Assembly (NCBI GenBank): GCA_021821605.1
Contig: JAKACG010000047.1
Coordinates: 1-5,337, forward strand
Direction: 5' to 3'
Length of the DNA stretch: 5,337 nt
Origin: Microcaldota archaeon
GTDB taxonomy: Archaea > Micrarchaeota > Micrarchaeia > Micrarchaeales > CABMGC01
This document shows, piece by piece, positions 1 through 5,337 of this stretch; within the stretch, counting starts at the first letter, position 1, and each line of letters begins with the position of its first letter. The notes beneath the pieces were generated by a model. That model was not told where the DNA came from. It did not search any database and was given only the letters and a program-made list of their open reading frames with translations. A program made the position numbers and the translations under genes.

Positions 1-1838
1 GCACTAAATGTAAAACAGCATTATCGCAAATGGAGCTTAAAGATAAAACGTTAAAATCAAGTTTTGTTAAGATAAACTTTGGAGACGGAGTGATTATAGC
101 TACAACTCGTCCGGAGATGCTTTCTGCGTGCGTTGCAATTTTTGTAAGTCCAGAAGATGAAAAAAACAAGAAGCTTATAGGAAAAAAGGTAAGAGTACCA
201 ATATTCGGACATGAGATAACTATAATGAGTGATAGAAGAGTTAATCCAGATAAAGGAACTGGAGTGGTTATGTCTTGTACCTTTGGAGATCTTACAGACA
301 TAGATTGGTATAAGGCCTATAATCTTCCATTAAAGATAATAATAGATGAGAAGGCAAATATGCTTGAGCCTCATTTTAAAGGTATGAAGATTAAGGAAGC
401 TAGAAAGGCAATAATAGAAGAGCTTAAAGCCAAGGGCTTGATATTAGAAGAAAAAGATATCGAACATAACGTGAATGTTCATGAAAGATGTAATACTGAA
501 ATAGAATTTTTAGTTAAAAAACAGTGGTACATAAAGTACTTAGATCTCAAAGAAAAGTTGCTTGAACTAGGTGGTCAGCTTAACTGGAATCCAGAATATA
601 TGAAGGTAAGGTATGATAACTGGGTAAAGGGCTTACAATGGGACTGGTCAATATCAAGACAAAGATTTTATGGAATACCTTTTCCAGTATGGTACTGCAA
701 AAAATGCAATGAACCAATATTTGCTGAAAAAGATGAGCTTCCAGTAAATCCATTAAACACCAGACCCAAAAAAGCTTGCTCCAACTGCGGATCAATAGAA
801 AGCATACCTGAAGAAGATGTCATGGATACATGGGCTACCTCTTCATTAACACCGTTAATAAACAAGAAATGGAGCCTTAAAGACGAAAGAAGTTCAGATA
901 TATATCCAATGTCATTAAGACCTCAGGCACATGATATTATCTCTTTTTGGTTATTCACAACTGTAGTTAAATGTTTTCTGCATACTGGAAAACTGCCATG
1001 GAAGGATGTAATGATATCGGGCCATGCTTTGGATCCTAAAGGAAAGCCTATGCATAAATCAGAAGGAAATATAATAGAACCAATACCAATAATAGAAAAG
1101 TATGGAGCCGATGCACTTAGATACTGGGCAAGCTCATCTAAATTGGGCGAAGAGTCTCTTTTCCAAGAAAAGGATGTAATTACAGGAGCAAGAATAGTAA
1201 ATAAACTATGGAATGTAGCTAAATTTAGCCATAACATAAAATCAGATGATAGCAATATTACTAACCCATTAGATAAATGGATATTATCAAAACTCATGTT
1301 GCTGATTAAAAAGAGTACAGAGATGTTTGAAGAGTATAATTATGCTGGTGCTAAAAGAGAAATAGAGTCATTCTTCTGGGACTTCACTGACAACTATTTA
1401 GAGTACATTAAGCATAGAGTCTACAATAACATTGACAATCCAGGATATACATTGAATAAGGTATTTTTTTCTTTACTCAAGCTTTTTGCGCCTTATCTTC
1501 CTTACATAACCGAAGAGATTTATCAGGAATTATATAAAAATAATGAAGTGAAATCAATACATCTAAGCGCTTGGCCTGAATTTGATGAAAGTAGCTTTGA
1601 TGAAAATTCTTTTAATAAAGGAGAGATTGTTTCTAAAGTTATAAAGTATATTAGGTCATGGAAACATGATAATAAAATAGCACTCAATGCACAGATAAGT
1701 GATGTGATTATTGAGGGAGATATAGACAAAGCTTATCTTAATGATATAAAAGGTATAATGAGAATTAAGAAAATTGAGTTTGGCAAAGCCAACCTTGAAA
1801 TACCTGAAAGTAGCATAAAAATAAGTATTAATAAATAG
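1..1838 (+). CDS. valS: Valyl-tRNA synthetase, C-terminal 611 residues (5' end outside window)
   Basis: Class I synthetase that attaches valine to tRNA-Val in the cytoplasm. The frame stays open to the left edge, and the nine codons before the ATG at 30 (TKCKTALSQ, starting at base 3) match the usual synthetase sequence, so that ATG is internal. The Rossmann half with the HIGH motif is missing. Visible residues, counted from base 3: the CP1 editing domain begins at ATTRPEM (about 33-39) and includes GTGVVMSCTFGD (85-96). WSISRQRFYGIP follows at about 215-226. A zinc-ribbon-like C-x2-C/C-x2-C set lies at 232, 235, 259 and 262, then DTWATSSLTP at about 275-284. The KMSKS loop reads PMHKSEGN at 349-356. 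The anticodon-binding helical domain starts near NKLWNVAKF (400-408). The C-terminus is short, without the long coiled coil of bacterial ValS, which fits the archaeal form. Family identity is firm. Related Ile and Leu enzymes are less likely given the editing and DTWATSS signatures. Confidence 0.96.
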   Translation, partial: TKCKTALSQMELKDKTLKSSFVKINFGDGVIIATTRPEMLSACVAIFVSPEDEKNKKLIGKKVRVPIFGHEITIMSDRRVNPDKGTGVVMSCTFGDLTDIDWYKAYNLPLKIIIDEKANMLEPHFKGMKIKEARKAIIEELKAKGLILEEKDIEHNVNVHERCNTEIEFLVKKQWYIKYLDLKEKLLELGGQLNWNPEYMKVRYDNWVKGLQWDWSISRQRFYGIPFPVWYCKKCNEPIFAEKDELPVNPLNTRPKKACSNCGSIESIPEEDVMDTWATSSLTPLINKKWSLKDERSSDIYPMSLRPQAHDIISFWLFTTVVKCFLHTGKLPWKDVMISGHALDPKGKPMHKSEGNIIEPIPIIEKYGADALRYWASSSKLGEESLFQEKDVITGARIVNKLWNVAKFSHNIKSDDSNITNPLDKWILSKLMLLIKKSTEMFEEYNYAGAKREIESFFWDFTDNYLEYIKHRVYNNIDNPGYTLNKVFFSLLKLFAPYLPYITEEIYQELYKNNEVKSIHLSAWPEFDESSFDENSFNKGEIVSKVIKYIRSWKHDNKIALNAQISDVIIEGDIDKAYLNDIKGIMRIKKIEFGKANLEIPESSIKISINK

Positions 1839-1931
1839 TAAAAGTAAGTAGTAAACGTTTATTTAACAGATTAATTTATATTAAAAGATTAGAACTTTTC
1901 TCAGTAAAAATAATTAGAGCAAATTATAAAC

Positions 1932-1943
1932 AAAAATATTTTT
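1932..1943. terminator. Possible T-rich termination region between convergent genes
   Basis: The spacer between the valS stop codon (1838) and the end of the BofA-like gene (1978) is AT-rich and holds no gene. It contains a perfect 12-base palindrome, AAAAATATTTTT. On the plus strand this ends in a T run, followed by further T-rich sequence (about 1939-1948 and 1968-1979). Archaeal transcription often ends at T tracts without a strong hairpin, so this could end valS. The same palindrome also places a T run on the minus strand for the opposing gene. AT-rich sequence produces such palindromes easily, so support is weak. Confidence 0.3.
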
Positions 1944-1977
1944 CTATTTAACACAGTGCAAATTATCTTTTATGTTT

Positions 1978-2292
1978 TTACAAAAATGATATTGCTCCTA
2001 AAAGCTTAAGCAATGCTATAGCTCCAACGCCAGGAAGGCCAAATAAAGCAGTTGCGGCCAGTATAGGAAATGTAAGTGGTATTCCAAAATTTAATACAAA
2101 ATCAAGAATAAGAAGCGCTATTACACCTAGTATTATATTTACCACAAAACCGATTATAAACTTTACAATTGACTTTCCTAAAATTAAGAGTATATAAATA
2201 AGAACTACGGCAAGAATTGCAAGTAAAAGATATGCCCCTAGAGCCGAAAGGGAAGATGAAAGTATAACCATAGGAAAGAAAATGCTTAGCAT
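1978..2292 (-). CDS. BofA-like small integral membrane protein
   Basis: A 104-residue protein that is almost entirely hydrophobic. By eye there are three membrane segments, at about residues 18-39, 43-68 and 75-102, after a short hydrophobic N-terminus. The layout and the C-terminal motif ATALFGLPGVGAIALL (residues about 80-95), plus a lone Lys followed by a Gly/Asn-containing helix (KFIIGFVVNIILG, about 44-56), resemble the BofA family. In Bacillus, BofA holds back pro-sigma-K processing. Archaea carry homologues but have no sigma-K, so the role here is unknown. The ATG at 2290-2292 is chosen because a TATA box lies about 25 bases upstream and no Shine-Dalgarno sequence precedes it, which suggests a leaderless transcript. 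The gene diverges from the RNase P RNA and converges with valS. A generic unclassified membrane protein remains possible. Confidence 0.78.
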   Translation of the reverse strand: MLSIFFPMVILSSSLSALGAYLLLAILAVVLIYILLILGKSIVKFIIGFVVNIILGVIALLILDFVLNFGIPLTFPILAATALFGLPGVGAIALLKLLGAISFL

Positions 2293-2295
2293 GAT

Positions 2296-2303
2296 TTTAT
2301 ATA
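2296..2303 (+). promoter_or_regulatory. TATA box (box A) for the RNase P RNA
   Basis: TTTATATA matches the archaeal box A consensus. Its centre is about 25-26 bases before base 2325, where the P1 helix of the RNase P RNA begins. That is the normal distance to a transcription start, so the RNA probably starts at or next to its mature 5' end. The box sits just upstream of the start codon of the divergent BofA-like gene, inside the stretch that gene's transcription machinery must cover. Confidence 0.65.
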
Positions 2304-2313
2304 TCTTGTAATG

Positions 2314-2321
2314 TATAAATA
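2314..2321 (-). promoter_or_regulatory. TATA box for the BofA-like gene
   Basis: Read on the minus strand this is TATTTATA, a good archaeal box A. Its centre is about 25 bases from the A of the ATG at 2292, so transcription would start at or near the start codon. The absence of a Shine-Dalgarno sequence ahead of that ATG agrees with this. The box lies between the opposing TATA box (2296-2303) and the RNase P RNA start (2325). Confidence 0.55.
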
Positions 2322-2324
2322 CAT

Positions 2325-2566
2325 TGTGGTGCGCGGGTGACTCACGGCTATTATATGGCTGAGGAAGCTCCCTCCATGCAGAGACCGTATGGCTTAAGGC
2401 TTAATTCGGAGCAGAAACGATACCCTTTTTCAATACAAGCTATGACATTACGAGCGTTGAAGTAGGGATGAAACGTGCCGATGCGCGGTCAGTGAGCATG
2501 CAAGGCGAAAATACGCCGCTTAGTCTAATGTCACCTAAAACAGAAGAGGGGCTACGGCGCACCACA
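2325..2566 (+). ncRNA. rnpB: RNase P RNA, archaeal, compact (type M-like)
   Basis: Catalytic RNA that removes the 5' leader of precursor tRNAs, acting with several small proteins in archaea. Helices found by eye: P1 is 10 perfect pairs (2325-2334 with 2557-2566). P2 is GGTGAC 2336-2341 with GTCACC 2530-2535. P3 is 2345-2350 with 2356-2361. P4 is 2366-2374 with 2546-2553, with the universal bulged U at 2369. P5 is CATGC 2375-2379 with GCATG 2496-2500. P7 is GACCG 2383-2387 with CGGTC 2486-2490. A likely P10 is GGC 2391-2393 with GCC 2477-2479. P12 is 2423-2434 with 2456-2467, with one mismatch. A P15-like hairpin is 2504-2507 with 2514-2517. Conserved cores: GAGGAAGCTCC (2361-2371), GCAGAAACGATAC (2411-2423), GGATGAAACG (2466-2475) and ACAGAAGAGGGGC (2540-2552). 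At 242 bases it is short for the family. I see no clear P8 stem and no GGU in the P15 loop, as in type M RNAs. Identity is firm; the exact ends rest on P1 and the TATA box. Confidence 0.95.
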
Positions 2567-2568
2567 CA

Positions 2569-2576
2569 TATAAAAA
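2569..2576 (+). promoter_or_regulatory. TATA box for the EF-like gene
   Basis: TATAAAAA lies three bases after the 3' end of the RNase P RNA. Its centre is about 26-27 bases before the GTG at 2599, the distance expected for archaeal transcription starting at the start codon. This supports a separate leaderless transcript and helps choose the GTG start. Box A matches are common in AT-rich DNA, so confidence is moderate. Confidence 0.5.
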
Positions 2577-2598
2577 ACCTCAGGTCTAATTCTTATTT

Positions 2599-2952
2599 GT
2601 GAAGTACATGAATGAGCTTGACAATGCTATGGATGTTCTTGATACACTTGAAAAGAAAAAGAACGGAGATACTTTTGAAGCTATTGATAAAAGATCTAAT
2701 AAGATATATATAGGAATGGTTGAGCAGTTCTTTGATAAGATAAACGTCGTTGCAATAAAGCTCGAAGGAACATTAAAAATAGGAGATATTATAGAGATAG
2801 GAACCGAAGAGGAAGCCATAAGGCAGCGTGTTTCTAGCATGCAAATAGACAGGCAGGATATAGAAACCGCTTATGAAGGTGACTCCGTAGGAATAAAACT
2901 AAGGTATAAGGTAGACGAAGGAAGCAATGTTTATAGAGTAAATATAGAATAA
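2599..2952 (+). CDS. Translation elongation factor-like protein (domain II beta barrel) with N-terminal extension
   Basis: A 117-residue soluble protein. Residues about 36-115 look like the second (beta-barrel) domain of EF-Tu/EF1A-type GTPases: IGMVEQFFDKINVVAIKLEG, then TLKIGDIIEIG (59-68), VSSMQIDR (78-85) and AYEGDSVGIKL (91-101). There is no G domain, so it is not a GTPase. Archaea have stand-alone proteins of this kind, usually about 80-95 residues, annotated as translation elongation factor-like. Their function is not established. Residues 1-35 are an extra charged segment (DNAMDVLDTLEKKK) that I do not recognise. The start is uncertain: GTG 2599 fits the TATA box and a leaderless transcript, while ATG 2608 has a GTGA five bases ahead of it. 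An in-frame TAA at 2587 bars any longer form. It follows the RNase P RNA on the same strand and converges with the oxidoreductase genes after 20 bases. Confidence 0.82.
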   Translation: MKYMNELDNAMDVLDTLEKKKNGDTFEAIDKRSNKIYIGMVEQFFDKINVVAIKLEGTLKIGDIIEIGTEEEAIRQRVSSMQIDRQDIETAYEGDSVGIKLRYKVDEGSNVYRVNIE

Positions 2953-2958
2953 TTAAAC

Positions 2959-2963
2959 TTTTT
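2959..2963 (+). terminator. T tract ending the EF-like gene
   Basis: A run of five T's seven bases after the stop codon, within the 20-base gap between two convergent genes. Archaeal RNA polymerase can stop at such tracts. No hairpin accompanies it. The opposing oxidoreductase transcript has no T run of this length in the gap, so its end probably lies inside or beyond the EF-like gene, which could give antisense overlap. Confidence 0.35.
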
Positions 2964-2972
2964 CTAGGAGTT

Positions 2973-3893
2973 TTAGATATTTTCTTCTAATATTGCCTTT
3001 ATATTTTCTTGAGATGGCATTGCTTGTTTTACTAGCGGTCCATTCTTAAAAGAAAGCTCTAGTTCTTCATATGTAGGACGTTGTGTTTTGTAGAACAGCC
3101 CTATAGGTATTTTTTCATATTTTGTAACTACATCTTCAAATGCCCTTTCCATAGCCATATTTAGATTTGAAGGATCGTGTCCTTGAGACTCAAGTTTATA
3201 GACTCTTGGACGGAACCAGTCATAAGTATTATCATGGTTGAACGTAACGCATGGACTAAAGATGTCTATTAATGCAAAACCCTTGTGTTCAATACCTCCT
3301 TTTATTAATTGCGTTAAATGTGCAGGATCTCCTGAGAAACCTCTTGCGACATAAGTAGCTCCAGCACTTATTGCAAGCGCCATGGGATTGATTGGCATCT
3401 CTATTACTCCAAAAGGAGTTGATTTGGTTTTATGCCCTAACAAAGCAGTTGGAGAGGTCTGACCAGTAGTAAGCCCATATGTTTCGTTATCCATAATTAT
3501 GTATGTCATATCTAGATTTCTTCTTGCGGTATGGACTAAATGTCCACCGCCTATACCATACCCATCTCCATCTCCTCCAGTACCTATTACTGTAAGAGCA
3601 GAGTTTGCAAGTTTTATGCCTGTTGCTACAGGAAGCAAACGCCCATGAAGACTATGAACACCATATGTACTAAATGAATGAGGCATGGCTGAGCTGCACC
3701 CAATGCCAGATACTATAGCAACATTATTCTTTTCTATATTGAGTTCAGTAAGAGCCTTATTTATAGAGGCAAATACCGAGTAATCCCCACAACCTGCGCA
3801 CCAAATAGGCTTGTTTGTCGAGGTATATACTTGTTTTGTCTGTGCTCCTTGAGCCGCATTTTTAATATTCTGAGTTGTATTATTTTCTACCAT
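2973..3893 (-). CDS. 2-oxoacid:ferredoxin oxidoreductase, beta subunit
   Basis: The subunit that binds thiamine diphosphate and a [4Fe-4S] cluster in the enzyme converting a 2-oxoacid plus CoA to acyl-CoA and CO2, reducing ferredoxin in the cytoplasm. At 306 residues it is a normal family length. After a polar N-terminal tail rich in Q, N and T (about 1-27) comes CAGCG at 32-36. Cys32, Cys35, Cys66 (GIGCSS) and Cys215 (SPCVTF) form the expected cluster ligand set. The thiamine diphosphate motif GDGDGYGIGGGH is at 107-118, with Asn136 and YGLTTGQ (139-145) after it. STYGVHSLHGR (75-85) is also typical. Two substrate-recognition positions appear to differ from the Sulfolobus enzyme (see findings), so I leave the substrate open: pyruvate, 2-oxoglutarate or branched-chain acids. 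The ATG follows the gamma-alpha stop by four bases, so the two genes are almost certainly one operon. Confidence 0.95.
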   Translation of the reverse strand: MVENNTTQNIKNAAQGAQTKQVYTSTNKPIWCAGCGDYSVFASINKALTELNIEKNNVAIVSGIGCSSAMPHSFSTYGVHSLHGRLLPVATGIKLANSALTVIGTGGDGDGYGIGGGHLVHTARRNLDMTYIIMDNETYGLTTGQTSPTALLGHKTKSTPFGVIEMPINPMALAISAGATYVARGFSGDPAHLTQLIKGGIEHKGFALIDIFSPCVTFNHDNTYDWFRPRVYKLESQGHDPSNLNMAMERAFEDVVTKYEKIPIGLFYKTQRPTYEELELSFKNGPLVKQAMPSQENIKAILEENI

Positions 3894-3897
3894 AAAA

Positions 3898-3901
3898 TCA
3901 C
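3898..3901 (-). promoter_or_regulatory. Weak Shine-Dalgarno of the beta subunit gene, overlapping the alpha stop codon
   Basis: On the minus strand GTGA, part of the archaeal consensus GGTGA, lies four bases before the beta ATG at 3893 and includes the TGA stop of the gamma-alpha gene. The spacing is short, so ribosomes finishing the upstream gene may simply restart here. This would help keep the two subunits balanced. Confidence 0.35.
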
Positions 3902-5337
3902 AGTTTTGTATGTATAGCTTCTGCCTTTTCTGCTATCTCAATTCCAGTTATAGCTTCGCCGTCGTACTTCAAGATCTTGTTTTTTATCTCTATTCCAGTA
4001 TTCATCATTATCACTTGAGCAAGCTGGGCAGTATAGTTGCACTCTACATCTAATAATTTTTTGCCTTTTAATATAGATGCGGTTTTTTCCTTGTCAAGAG
4101 GCAATATGTAATTGAACGAGATTATACCGAAGTTAAAACCCTTTTTCTTAAGAATAATAACGGCTTCCCTTACTGCTTCGGTAGTTGAACCGAAGGTCAC
4201 AAAGAAATAATCTGCAGAGTCATTCTCTATTTTAGGAACAAAGTATGGCTCGTTCTTAAGCATCATATCCATCTTGCGCATTCTTTTTTCATGCATCTTT
4301 ACCCTTACTTCTACATATGCATCAAGACCAGAAAACGCATCGCTTACTAAATCTCCATACTCATTGTGCTCGTCAGTAGGAGCTATGAACTCAGTACCTA
4401 CCGTTCCAGGTATAGCGCGTGTTGATACACCATCATCGCTGTACTCATATCGCTTGAATCTTCCACCGGAGGTATTTGACATTGCTATCTTGCCTCTCTC
4501 TATCTTGACAGAAGAGATATCAAAACCATCAACGGTCTCTACATGCTCAGATATGAACAAATCAAGAAGTATTATGACAGGACATTGATACTTATCTGCT
4601 AAATTAAATGCTTGTGTAGCTATAGTAAAGCACTCGTTTATATCTCTTGGAGCTACCACAATTCTTGGATACTCTCCTTGAGAAGCATGCATTACAAAAA
4701 GTAGATCTGCCTGCTCGGTCTTTGTAGGAAGACCAGTACTAGGACCGGTCCTTTGAGACTCTACAACAACAAGAGGGGTCTCTATCATACCTGCAAAGCC
4801 CAAAGCCTCTACCATTAACGAAAATCCACCACCGCTTGTGCCACACATTGATCTGACACCAGAGTATGATGCACCTATTGCCATGTTTATTGCAGCTATC
4901 TCATCCTCTGCCTGTTTAAACAATACACCCTTATGATCATGAGCAGCAAACCAGTGAAGTATACCACTTGCAGGGGTCATAGGATATGCAGCATAGAACT
5001 TGCAACCGCTGGTGTATGCGCCTATTGAAAGAGCAGTATTTCCATCCATAGAGTATCTCTGCTTACCATCACTTTTTAAGTTATAGAAAGGGGCTACACC
5101 TTGGAAGTTAAAGCCCTTCCCTGCGGCGTCTATGTTACTTTTGACTATTTGCTCTCCTTTTCTTCCAAACATTGAGTTTATTACCGCCTCAAATGCAGAC
5201 ATTTTCATGCCTATTAAGTTTATTACAGTTCCTATTGCAACTGTGTTTCTCATTATGGGATCTCCGCTTGCTGCAACGGCGATGTCAAGCAAAGGTATGC
5301 CGATTAGCTTTGCAGATGTAGCTTTAAGCGCATCTAC
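3898..5337 (-). CDS. 2-oxoacid:ferredoxin oxidoreductase, fused gamma-alpha subunit (5' end outside window)
   Basis: Partner of the beta subunit. The frame is open to the right edge: 15 residues (VDALKATSAKLIGIP) precede the TTG at 5292 and continue family sequence, so that codon is not the start. Of 479 visible residues, about 1-78 are the end of the gamma domain (ASGDPIMRNTVAIG about 23-36, FGRKGEQIV about 57-65). After a linker the alpha domain runs from about residue 98. YPMTPASGI (118-126) matches the YPITP active-site loop. EDEIAAINMAIGAS follows, then GTSGGGFSLM (166-175) and ESQRTGPSTGLPTKTEQADL (193-212). The C-terminal domain starts near FVTFGST (379-385) and ends with LLDVECNYTAQLAQVI (428-443). 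Gamma-alpha fusions are typically about 600 residues, so some 120 or more are missing. The gamma-alpha then beta order is the usual archaeal arrangement. No promoter is visible; it must lie to the right of the window. Confidence 0.95.
   Translation of the reverse strand, partial: VDALKATSAKLIGIPLLDIAVAASGDPIMRNTVAIGTVINLIGMKMSAFEAVINSMFGRKGEQIVKSNIDAAGKGFNFQGVAPFYNLKSDGKQRYSMDGNTALSIGAYTSGCKFYAAYPMTPASGILHWFAAHDHKGVLFKQAEDEIAAINMAIGASYSGVRSMCGTSGGGFSLMVEALGFAGMIETPLVVVESQRTGPSTGLPTKTEQADLLFVMHASQGEYPRIVVAPRDINECFTIATQAFNLADKYQCPVIILLDLFISEHVETVDGFDISSVKIERGKIAMSNTSGGRFKRYEYSDDGVSTRAIPGTVGTEFIAPTDEHNEYGDLVSDAFSGLDAYVEVRVKMHEKRMRKMDMMLKNEPYFVPKIENDSADYFFVTFGSTTEAVREAVIILKKKGFNFGIISFNYILPLDKEKTASILKGKKLLDVECNYTAQLAQVIMMNTGIEIKNKILKYDGEAITGIEIAEKAEAIHTKL

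Noticed and set aside
30..32. ATG at 30 as the start of valS.
   Set aside because: The frame continues upstream to the edge with the sequence TKCKTALSQ, typical of the middle of a valyl-tRNA synthetase, and the HIGH-containing half would be missing.
923..1297. Open frames on the minus strand inside valS (for example 580-795, 668-865, 923-1297, 1523-1729).
   Set aside because: They lie opposite strongly conserved synthetase motifs and their translations show no family features. They are shadows of the real gene.
1839..1977. Possible small RNA or small gene in the valS downstream spacer, including a 5-pair hairpin AAAAG 1883-1887 with CTTTT 1895-1899.
   Set aside because: The stretch is uniformly AT-rich, the hairpin is weak, and there is no convincing promoter, conserved RNA motif or coding frame.
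2443..2533. Perfect 8-base complementarity inside the RNase P RNA: TGACATTA (2443-2450, loop of P12) with TAATGTCA (2526-2533, overlapping the 3' strand of P2).
   Set aside because: It could suggest an alternative fold that opens P2, but one such 8-base match is roughly expected by chance in 242 bases, and it competes with the well-supported P2.
2586..2840. Minus-strand open frame of 84 residues opposite the EF-like gene.
   Set aside because: The plus-strand frame matches a known domain, and the minus-strand product is low-complexity serine- and phenylalanine-rich sequence.
4274..4588. Plus-strand open frame inside the gamma-alpha gene.
   Set aside because: It is antisense to conserved oxidoreductase sequence and encodes nothing recognisable.
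5290..5292. TTG at 5292 as the start of the oxidoreductase alpha gene.
   Set aside because: Upstream codons remain open and read as gamma-domain sequence, so the gene is cut by the window edge rather than starting here.
1..5337. CRISPR array, insertion sequence, integrase site or a new defence system.
   Set aside because: I saw no direct-repeat array, no transposase or terminal inverted repeats, and no tRNA gene. All recognisable genes belong to housekeeping families.

Overview
The window is a short piece of an archaeal chromosome, AT-rich by eye. Three things point to Archaea: an archaeal-type valyl-tRNA synthetase, a fused gamma-alpha plus beta 2-oxoacid:ferredoxin oxidoreductase, and TATA-box promoters placed about 25 bases ahead of genes that lack leaders. 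The RNase P RNA is compact and resembles the archaeal type M fold. A small-genome (DPANN-like) or euryarchaeal lineage would fit, but I cannot name the organism from the sequence alone.

Layout from left to right. (1) Bases 1-1838, plus strand: the last 611 codons of valyl-tRNA synthetase, cut at its N-terminus by the window edge. (2) Bases 1839-1977: AT-rich convergent spacer with no gene. (3) Bases 1978-2292, minus strand: a 104-residue membrane protein resembling the BofA family. (4) Bases 2325-2566, plus strand: the complete RNase P RNA gene, not protein-coding, recognised by its conserved cores and by helices P1, P2, P3, P4, P5, P7, P12 and a P15-like hairpin. (5) Bases 2599-2952, plus strand: a small protein with an EF-Tu/EF1A domain-II-like beta barrel and an unexplained N-terminal extension. 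(6) Bases 2973-5337, minus strand: beta and then (upstream) gamma-alpha subunits of a 2-oxoacid:ferredoxin oxidoreductase, four bases apart, with the gamma-alpha gene cut by the right edge.

The left and middle parts carry translation and RNA-processing functions (tRNA charging, tRNA 5' maturation, a factor-like domain). The right part is central carbon metabolism: CoA-dependent oxidative decarboxylation of a 2-oxoacid with ferredoxin as acceptor. The most notable regulatory structure is the 32-base gap between the BofA-like gene and the RNase P RNA. Two opposed TATA boxes are interleaved there so that each lies between the other box and its start point. I found no mobile element, CRISPR array, tRNA or defence system, and no clearly new multi-gene system. 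The best leads are the RNase P locus architecture and two apparent substitutions at substrate-recognition positions of the oxidoreductase beta subunit.
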